Shown here piece after piece: positions 1 to 5,328 of a DNA stretch of 6,534 nt. Position numbers and translations under genes: made by a program. The stretch is from the NCBI GenBank assembly GCA_002352185.1, contig DEHY01000132.1, forward strand, positions 1 to 6,534. Direction: 5' to 3'. Each line of letters opens with the position of its first letter. Positions within the stretch are counted from its first letter, which is position 1. Origin of the DNA: Competibacteraceae bacterium UBA2788 (GTDB taxonomy: Bacteria > Pseudomonadota > Gammaproteobacteria > Competibacterales > Competibacteraceae). The notes beneath the pieces were generated by a model. It saw nothing but the letters and a program-made list of their open reading frames with translations, made no database searches and had not been told where the DNA came from.

Positions 1-1026
1 CCCGAACTGTGCGAAAAACTTTACCGCCCGGAGATTTACGCGCTGCTTAACCTCAGCATCCAGCGCAAGTTCAGCAGCGGCTATGCGCTGGCCCTGTACG
101 AGAACTGCTTGCGTTACCGCCGGGTCGGCACCACCGGCTGGATCAGCCTGGACAACCTCAAGCGCCTGCTGGGGATTGGCGAGACCGATAGTTACTACCA
201 GGATTTTCGCAAGTTCAACGATAAAATCATCAAACCGGCGGTGCGGCAGGTCAACGAGACTTCGGACCTGATCCTGGAAGCCGATTACCAGCGCGATCAC
301 CGCAGGATCGCCGCAGTGCGTTTCCGGGTCGGCGATAACCCGCAAATGTTGCTGTTCACTCAGCGGCAGGCCGCGATTGCCATGGCTGGGGAAGCGCTGC
401 CGGCCAGCGACAACGCCGAGGAGCGCCACGAGCGCCTGCGCGAAAAATTGGCCGCCTTCGGCCTGAGCGTCCGCCAAATCCGCAGAGCGCTCACCATGCA
501 CGAGCCGGATTATCTGGAGGACAACATCGCGGTGGTCGAACGCGATCTGGTGGCGGGCAAGGTGCAGAACTTGCCGGCGTACCTGCTGGTGGCGTTGCGC
601 AAGGACTACCGACCGGTGGCGGCGCGGATTGGGGTGGCATCCACCGATTCCGCCGGCGTGCCAGAACTGATCGAATGTCGCCAACCCCGGGAAGTATTGT
701 CCTTGGATCGTCTGCGCACCCAGTTTCTGACGGTGCGCTTGCAGGCGGCGCTGGAACGCCTGGATCCGGTGGAACGGGAAGCGCTGGAACGCGATTACAT
801 CGTCCGGTTGGAGCGGGGCAACAGTTTCGAGGCGCGTCTTATTCTCGGTCTGTACCGGAAGAGCGGCCTGAATAGCCGGATTGTGGAAAGTCACTTCCGA
901 GTCTTTGCCCGCGAGCGGTTGATCGGCGTCTTGGACGACACGGAGTTCGCTGCCTATGCCGCCCTGCAAGGTTATGACGGACGTGAACAGTCAGCAGCGG
1001 CAGCCCGGGACCCTGGAGCGAAATAA
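1..1026 (+). CDS. Replication initiator protein, Rep_3/RepB family, 5'-truncated, with long C-terminal extension
   Basis: The reading frame is open from base 1 to the TAA at 1024-1026, so the gene starts upstream of the window; 341 residues are visible. Residues about 1-110 match the second winged-helix domain of Rep_3 plasmid initiators: a YALALYEN-type helix (about 28-33), WISLDNLKRLLGI (47-59), then the typical DFRKFNDKIIKPAVRQVNE stretch (68-86) and a strand ending in VRFRV (about 106-110). Proteins of this family bind origin repeats (iterons) and start replication of plasmids and some secondary replicons. Residues about 111-341 form a mostly helical, charged extension that I cannot assign in full; its part around VVERDLVAGKVQNLPAYLLVAL (about 178-199) resembles the segment seen after the winged helix in some plasmid Rep proteins. 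A TTG at 109 could be taken as a start, but it falls inside the conserved domain and is almost certainly internal. The stop lies 12 bases before the next gene. No iterons are visible in this window; they would be expected upstream. The family call is strong; plasmid versus chromosomal location is not determined. Confidence 0.85.
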   Translation, partial: PELCEKLYRPEIYALLNLSIQRKFSSGYALALYENCLRYRRVGTTGWISLDNLKRLLGIGETDSYYQDFRKFNDKIIKPAVRQVNETSDLILEADYQRDHRRIAAVRFRVGDNPQMLLFTQRQAAIAMAGEALPASDNAEERHERLREKLAAFGLSVRQIRRALTMHEPDYLEDNIAVVERDLVAGKVQNLPAYLLVALRKDYRPVAARIGVASTDSAGVPELIECRQPREVLSLDRLRTQFLTVRLQAALERLDPVEREALERDYIVRLERGNSFEARLILGLYRKSGLNSRIVESHFRVFARERLIGVLDDTEFAAYAALQGYDGREQSAAAARDPGAK

Positions 1027-1038
1027 AGAGATTGGCAG

Positions 1039-3501
1039 ATGAATCAGGTGAACAGAGCTCACTTCATCGGTTATTGCAGGCGGCAACCCGTCACGGGGTT
1101 CATGCGATGGATCCGTATGGGGATGCTGCTGGCTTTATTTGGGTGTTGCTGGACGACAATTCGGGTAGACGCTGAAGAAGCTTCAGCGGTTCTGGTCCAG
1201 CCCGGTCCACGCGGGATCGGGCGCTACCGCCTGGCGTTCTGGATCGGCAGTGGGTTGATCGGGCTGGGGCTGATCGGCGGGTTGGGCGCGGCGCTTCTCA
1301 ACCAGCGCTATCGGCTGCGCTGTGAAGAACAACTGTGGCTGGAGGAACGCGACCGGCTCCATCAAAATATCGTCGCGCAGAACGACCGCCAGCGGGAATT
1401 TGAAGCGGACCTCTGGCAACTGCGGCGGGCTACCGACACCCAGCGCACCAGCGAACAGCGTTTTCGCACTTTGGCCGATCAGCTTCCGGTAGGCGTGTTT
1501 ATGACGGATGTGCAGGGCAAATGCCACTATGTCAACGACCGCTGGCGCCAGCTGGCTGGCCTGACCGCCGACCAGGCCATTGGATTGATGTGGCTTCAGG
1601 CGGTGCATCCCGATGATCGCGAACCCATGATGCAAGCGTGGCGGCAAGCGGCTGAGCAGGGTGGCGAATTCGCCGCCAACCACCGGTTGCAAAGCCCATC
1701 AGGCCGAGTGGCCTGGTTGAGTACCTGCGCCGTGCCGTTGCGGGATCGCGCTGGCCGCGTGAACAGTTACCTGGGTGCCAGCACCGACATTGCCGGCCTC
1801 AAGCGAACCGAGGAAACTCTGCGCGCCAGCGAGAGCAAGTTCCGCAGCTATTTTGAACTGCCGCTGATCGGTATCGCCCTGACCGGCCCCGACAAGCGCT
1901 GGTGGGAAGTCAACGACCGTTTGTGCGAGATACTGGGCTATCGGCGGTCGCAACTGTTGCGGCTGAGTTGGGCCGAAATTACCCACCCCGATGATCTGGC
2001 TGCCGAGATCGCGCAATTCGAGCGGGCCATGAGTCAGAGAACCGAGGGTTACTCGATGGACAAGCGTCTCCTGCGCCAGGACGGAACGCTGATCCACGCC
2101 AGCGTATCATCCCGCTGTGTGCGGCGGTCAAACGGGGTAGTGGAGTATTTTGTGACTGTGGTGCAGGACATCACCGAACGCAAGCAGGCGGAAGAGCGCA
2201 TCCAGTATCTGGCCCAGTATGACGCGCTGACCGGCCTGCCCAACCGAGCGCTGCTGGGGGATCGGTTGTGGCAGGCGGTGTTGCGGGCCAGACGCGACCA
2301 TGGCCTGGTGGGGGTGCTGCTGGTGGACCTCGACCATTTCAAGCGGATCAACGAAACCCTGGGTCACGCGGCAGGCGACCGGTTGCTGCGGGACGTGGTC
2401 GAGCGGTTGCAACAATGTGTACGCCAGTGCGACACTATTTCTCGCCAGGGCGGCGACGAGTTTGCGGTGTTACTGCCCGAGCTGGGTGCCGGCGACGATG
2501 CCGCCCGGATCGCGGAGCGGATTCTGGAGACCGTGGCTCAACCCTATCGGCTGGACGGACAGGAGCTGCTCGCCAGTTGCAGCATCGGCATCAGCCTGTG
2601 TCCTCGCGATGGCCGCAGCGCCGAGAATCTGCTCAAGAGCGCCGATATTGCGCTGCATCGAGCCAAGGACATGGGACGGAACAACTACCAGTTCTACCTG
2701 TCCGGCGCCACGACGGTCGCTCGCGAGCGACTGAGTCTGGAAACCCATCTGCGCCATGCCGTGGCCAAGCAGGAACTGGAGCTGTACTACCAGCCAAAAT
2801 GGGATTTCCATACCAGCGCCATCACCGGATCCGAGGCGCTGATCCGCTGGAATCATTCGCAGCTTGGATTATTGTCGCCGATTCGATTTATTCCGATTGC
2901 GGAAGACAGCGGGCTGATCCTGCAACTGGGTGAATGGGTACTGCGCACCGCCGTGCGCGAGATCGGCGAGCTGCATCGCAATGGATGCGCCGGGCTGCTG
3001 GTGGCGGTCAATCTGTCGGGTCGCCAGTTCCGCCAGGACGATCTGGCCGAAATGGTGCGCAGGCTGCTGGAGGAATCCGGTTTTGATCCCGCCTGTCTGG
3101 AGCTGGAATTGACCGAAAGCATCCTGATGCATCATACCGAGGATAACATCGCCACCCTCAAGGCTTTTAAGGAGATGGGCGCACGGCTCGCCATTGACGA
3201 CTTCGGTACCGGCTATTCATCGCTGAGCTATCTGCAACGCTTTCCGGTGGATGTACTCAAGATCGACCGCGCCTTCGTCAAGGATTTGCCAGGCAACATC
3301 AGCAGCGTCGCCATTGTCGATGCCGTGGTCACGCTGGCGCATGGGCTGGGTCTGGAAGTGGTGGCGGAGGGGGTGGAAACCGCCGAGCAACGGGACTTTC
3401 TCCATGCGCATGGCTGCGATGTTGGACAGGGTTTCCTGTTCGGTCGCCCGATGCCGTTCGCCGAATTCAAGGCACTGCTGATGCGGGATCGGGCGGCCTA
3501 A
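1039..3501 (+). CDS. Membrane-anchored PAS-PAS-GGDEF-EAL cyclic-di-GMP synthase/phosphodiesterase
   Basis: Predicted bifunctional c-di-GMP enzyme of 820 residues: the GGDEF domain makes c-di-GMP from two GTP, the EAL domain hydrolyses it to pGpG. Order: hydrophobic segment about 28-40, second membrane helix about 65-87, charged helical (possibly coiled-coil) linker about 93-140, PAS 1 about 142-251 (HPDD motif), PAS 2 about 268-380 (HPDD motif, ends in DITERKQ), GGDEF about 390-553, EAL about 567-812. GGDEF is exact at 471-475, metal-binding D430 is present, and the inhibitory RxxD site (R462-D465) sits at the standard five-residue spacing. EAL is exact at 599-601, with N658, ELTE (690-693), DDFGTGYSS from D720, K741, E777 and Q797, so both activities look intact. 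ATG 1039 has an AAAGAG eight bases upstream. An alternative ATG at 1102 (residue 22) would give a more classical signal-like N-terminus, but its upstream GGGG is poorly spaced. The PAS domains probably sense a small ligand, redox state or oxygen, but no cofactor can be named. Which activity dominates in the cell cannot be read from sequence. Confidence 0.95.
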   Translation: MNQVNRAHFIGYCRRQPVTGFMRWIRMGMLLALFGCCWTTIRVDAEEASAVLVQPGPRGIGRYRLAFWIGSGLIGLGLIGGLGAALLNQRYRLRCEEQLWLEERDRLHQNIVAQNDRQREFEADLWQLRRATDTQRTSEQRFRTLADQLPVGVFMTDVQGKCHYVNDRWRQLAGLTADQAIGLMWLQAVHPDDREPMMQAWRQAAEQGGEFAANHRLQSPSGRVAWLSTCAVPLRDRAGRVNSYLGASTDIAGLKRTEETLRASESKFRSYFELPLIGIALTGPDKRWWEVNDRLCEILGYRRSQLLRLSWAEITHPDDLAAEIAQFERAMSQRTEGYSMDKRLLRQDGTLIHASVSSRCVRRSNGVVEYFVTVVQDITERKQAEERIQYLAQYDALTGLPNRALLGDRLWQAVLRARRDHGLVGVLLVDLDHFKRINETLGHAAGDRLLRDVVERLQQCVRQCDTISRQGGDEFAVLLPELGAGDDAARIAERILETVAQPYRLDGQELLASCSIGISLCPRDGRSAENLLKSADIALHRAKDMGRNNYQFYLSGATTVARERLSLETHLRHAVAKQELELYYQPKWDFHTSAITGSEALIRWNHSQLGLLSPIRFIPIAEDSGLILQLGEWVLRTAVREIGELHRNGCAGLLVAVNLSGRQFRQDDLAEMVRRLLEESGFDPACLELELTESILMHHTEDNIATLKAFKEMGARLAIDDFGTGYSSLSYLQRFPVDVLKIDRAFVKDLPGNISSVAIVDAVVTLAHGLGLEVVAEGVETAEQRDFLHAHGCDVGQGFLFGRPMPFAEFKALLMRDRAA

Positions 3502-3523
3502 TCTCTATCAGAGGATTCGAGCC

Positions 3524-4090
3524 ATGCAACTTACCAATTCCACCACGCACTACGGCGCGATCACCCGATTCCTGCACTGGAGCGTTTTTCTGTTGCTGGT
3601 GTATCAGTATCTGGGCGCCAACCTGATGACCCGGATCGGGTCGGGAAAGACGTTGTTCTGGTTAACGCAAAATAGCTATTACAACGGGCATAAATCCATC
3701 GGGCTGGTGGTGCTGGTGCTGGTGCTGGTGCGCTTTGCCTGGCGCAAACTGACGCCGCTGCCCGATTGGGCGCCGACGCTGACGCCCGCTGAACGCACGA
3801 TTTCCCACTGGAACGAGATGCTGTTGTACGGCTGTCTGGTGCTGATGCCGGTGAGCGGCTATCTGTTCGTCATGGCGGGCGATTACGGGATCAAACTGTT
3901 CGGCTGGCATGATTTGCCAAATCCGGTTGGCAAGCAGGAATGGCTCGCCGTTTTTGCCCGCATCATTCATATCGTGATCGGCTACGTCACCGTGATCGTG
4001 GTGGCCTGGCATGTCGGGCTGGGTCTCAAGCATCAGATTTTTGACCGTGACCGGTTCCTCGACCGCATGCTGCCGTTCGTTCGGCGCTGA
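3524..4090 (+). CDS. Cytochrome b561-family protein (di-haem b, four membrane helices)
   Basis: 188-residue integral inner-membrane protein, the usual length for bacterial cytochrome b561 (E. coli CybB-like; same superfamily as the Ni/Fe-hydrogenase b-type subunit). Four hydrophobic helices are visible at about 14-33, 55-73, 97-118 and 143-168. Histidines in the expected places for two b haems are H18 (RFLHW), H56 (NGHKSIG), H149 (RIIHIVIGY) and H163 (AWHVGLG); H95 and H170 are additional histidines. Known members pass electrons between the quinone pool and periplasmic or membrane acceptors; CybB has been reported to act as a superoxide:ubiquinone oxidoreductase. The acceptor here is unknown. 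The start is well supported: GAGGA at 3511-3515 lies eight bases before the ATG. It begins 22 bases after the c-di-GMP enzyme and its TGA stop is three bases from the adaptor gene's ATG, in the same frame, so it is probably cotranscribed with both. No hydrogenase or other obvious redox partner is present in the window. Confidence 0.92.
   Translation: MQLTNSTTHYGAITRFLHWSVFLLLVYQYLGANLMTRIGSGKTLFWLTQNSYYNGHKSIGLVVLVLVLVRFAWRKLTPLPDWAPTLTPAERTISHWNEMLLYGCLVLMPVSGYLFVMAGDYGIKLFGWHDLPNPVGKQEWLAVFARIIHIVIGYVTVIVVAWHVGLGLKHQIFDRDRFLDRMLPFVRR
3710..3730 (+). repeat. Short GTGCTG tandem repeat inside the b561 gene
   Basis: Three GTGCTG units plus a further GTG, in frame, encode alternating Val-Leu in the second membrane helix of the cytochrome. 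Loss or gain of one unit would remove or add two hydrophobic residues without a frameshift. It most likely reflects codon choice for a Val/Leu-rich helix in GC-rich DNA rather than a contingency locus. Confidence 0.5.
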
Positions 4091-4093
4091 GGC

Positions 4094-5104
4094 ATGAGGT
4101 GGAAATGGGTCGTGTGGGCAAGCATGGCGCTGGGCCTGCTGGCGGTGGGCGGCGTGGCCGCCTGGCGCGGGTTCGGTCCGTTGGCGGTCGAAATCGCACG
4201 GCCAACCCGGGGTTCGGCGGTACGGGCGGTCTACGCGACCGGTACGGTGGAACCGACGGTGATGTTGCCCATCGCCCCGCGCAATGCGGGTCGGCTGATG
4301 GAGCTCAATGCCGATGAGGGCGCTCAGGTTCGCGCCGGTCAGGTGCTGGCCCGGCTGGAAGATGCCGATCTGAAAAAAACGGTGGACGAACTCGAAGCGC
4401 GGGCGCTGTTCGCTAAAAGCCAACAGGATCGCGCCCAGACCTTGCTCGACCGGGGATTGGGTACGGTGCTGGAACGGGATCGGGCGCGCTCCGAATGGCA
4501 AGCGGCGGAAGCGGCGGTGGCTCGGGCTCGCGCCTTGCGAAGTTTGATGACCCTGACCGCTCCGGCGGACGGGCAAATTTTGCAACGCGATGGCGAAGTG
4601 GGCCAGTTGATCCCGGCCAATCAGCCGATTTTCTATTTTTCCTGTTGCGCGCCGCTGCGGATTGAGGCCGAGGTGGACGAGGAGGATATTCTGCTGGTGC
4701 AAGCCGGTCAGCGCGTCCTGATCCGCGCCCCCGCGCTGCTGGAGCGGATTCTCGAAGGCCAGGTTTCCGAGATCACCCCGAAGGGTAATCCGATAACCCG
4801 TGGTTATCGGGTGTGGATTCGCTTCACGGAAAACCCACCGCTGCGCATCGGCATGACCGCTGAGGTGAACATTATTGTGGCCGAGCATCCGAACGCGCTG
4901 CTGGTGCCGGCGACCGCCGTGAGCGAGAGTCGGGTCTGGATCGTGCGTGAGGGTCGCTTGCAGCGCCAGCGGGTGCAAGTCGGCCTCATCGGTGAATCCA
5001 GAACTGAAATTCTGTCCGGTCTGAGCGAGACCGATGCGGTGGTGATCCGCCCTGCAACGGCGTTGAAGGAAGGGCGGTGGGCACACGTTTTGTCTGAAAA
5101 ATAG
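4094..5104 (+). CDS. Periplasmic adaptor (membrane fusion) protein, HlyD/RND-efflux type
   Basis: 336-residue adaptor that would bridge an inner-membrane ABC or RND pump to an outer-membrane TolC-like channel. It has a short cytoplasmic N-terminus (MRWKW), one uncleaved membrane helix or signal anchor (about 6-23), a first barrel-sandwich half (about 50-90, with an EGAQVRAGQVLARLED stretch), an alpha hairpin (about 92-150), a second barrel-sandwich half (about 152-180, LTAPADGQI), a beta-barrel (about 186-262) and a membrane-proximal domain (about 264-335, LVPATAVSESRVWIV). At the hairpin tip R113, L117 and T124 fit the R-x3-L-x6-S docking motif known from TolC-binding adaptors, with Thr for Ser; an Asp follows at 129, one residue off the usual place. 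Adjacent cysteines C184-C185 at the entry to the beta-barrel are unusual. The start has no well-spaced ribosome site (GAGG at 4089-4092 is only one base from the ATG), so it probably relies on coupling to the b561 stop at 4088-4090. The pump partner is not encoded in the window; the substrate is unknown. Confidence 0.9.
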   Translation: MRWKWVVWASMALGLLAVGGVAAWRGFGPLAVEIARPTRGSAVRAVYATGTVEPTVMLPIAPRNAGRLMELNADEGAQVRAGQVLARLEDADLKKTVDELEARALFAKSQQDRAQTLLDRGLGTVLERDRARSEWQAAEAAVARARALRSLMTLTAPADGQILQRDGEVGQLIPANQPIFYFSCCAPLRIEAEVDEEDILLVQAGQRVLIRAPALLERILEGQVSEITPKGNPITRGYRVWIRFTENPPLRIGMTAEVNIIVAEHPNALLVPATAVSESRVWIVREGRLQRQRVQVGLIGESRTEILSGLSETDAVVIRPATALKEGRWAHVLSEK

Positions 5105-5195
5105 ATAAAAATAAAGCTCTTCTTTTACTTCGACGAGGTGTGGCGGAATGAGTTTTTGTCTGGCGCAGTCGATTCCGGCGATGGATCTGAGATGA

Positions 5196-5215
5196 TGGGC
5201 GCAAACCGGCGCCCA
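5196..5215. other. Perfect GC-rich stem-loop (7-bp stem) in the convergent intergenic region
   Basis: TGGGCGC (5196-5202) pairs perfectly with GCGCCCA (5209-5215) around a six-base AAACCG loop. It lies about 90 bases past the adaptor stop. No T-run follows on either strand, so it is not a canonical intrinsic terminator. It could still stabilise RNA ends or pause polymerase. Function inferred only. Confidence 0.5.
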
Positions 5216-5262
5216 GCGTGGGTCAAGCTGATGCCGCTGCGAATCGGTTAATGTTGCGGCAA

Positions 5263-5285
5263 CCCTCTCCCGCCAGGGGAGAGGG
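5263..5285. repeat. Perfect inverted repeat CCCTCTCCC-GCCAG-GGGAGAGGG, REP-like or bidirectional terminator
   Basis: A nine-base left arm (5263-5271) pairs perfectly with the right arm (5277-5285) around a five-base loop, GCCAG. Palindromes of the CCCTCTCCC/GGGAGAGGG kind recur between genes in many GC-rich proteobacterial genomes, so this is probably one copy of a dispersed intergenic element. Its place between convergent genes, about 160 bases after the adaptor stop and 44 bases past the stop of the outer-membrane gene, suits a shared transcription end for both strands. It lacks a T-tract on either side, so termination is only a possibility. Confidence 0.6.
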
Positions 5286-5328
5286 GGTAGGGTAGGAGAC
5301 GAAGCCCCGTTTTCAGCGAGCGGGCCGT

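Noticed and set aside
109..111. TTG as start codon of the initiator gene
   Set aside because: The same frame is open to base 1, and the upstream residues match the Rep_3 winged helix, so the TTG is an internal leucine.
2268..2933. 221-codon + frame overlapping the GGDEF and EAL region
   Set aside because: An out-of-frame, Arg/Gly/Ala-rich translation inside a gene whose catalytic motifs are all intact in the other frame.
3662..5086. 474-codon open frame on the - strand opposite the b561 and adaptor genes
   Set aside because: Its translation is rich in His, Gln, Arg and Pro with no recognisable domain, and it lies antisense to two well-supported genes. It is the usual shadow in GC-rich DNA.
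5148..5251. Two tiny overlapping reading frames (15 and 19 codons; 5148-5195 and 5192-5251) near the first palindrome, with a stop/start overlap
   Set aside because: Both are very short, the GAGG near 5135 is only loosely placed, the second runs through the stem-loop, and the peptides are not recognisable. Chance is the simpler explanation.
5196..5285. CRISPR or iteron array in the intergenic region
   Set aside because: There are only two unrelated palindromes, with no regularly spaced direct repeats.
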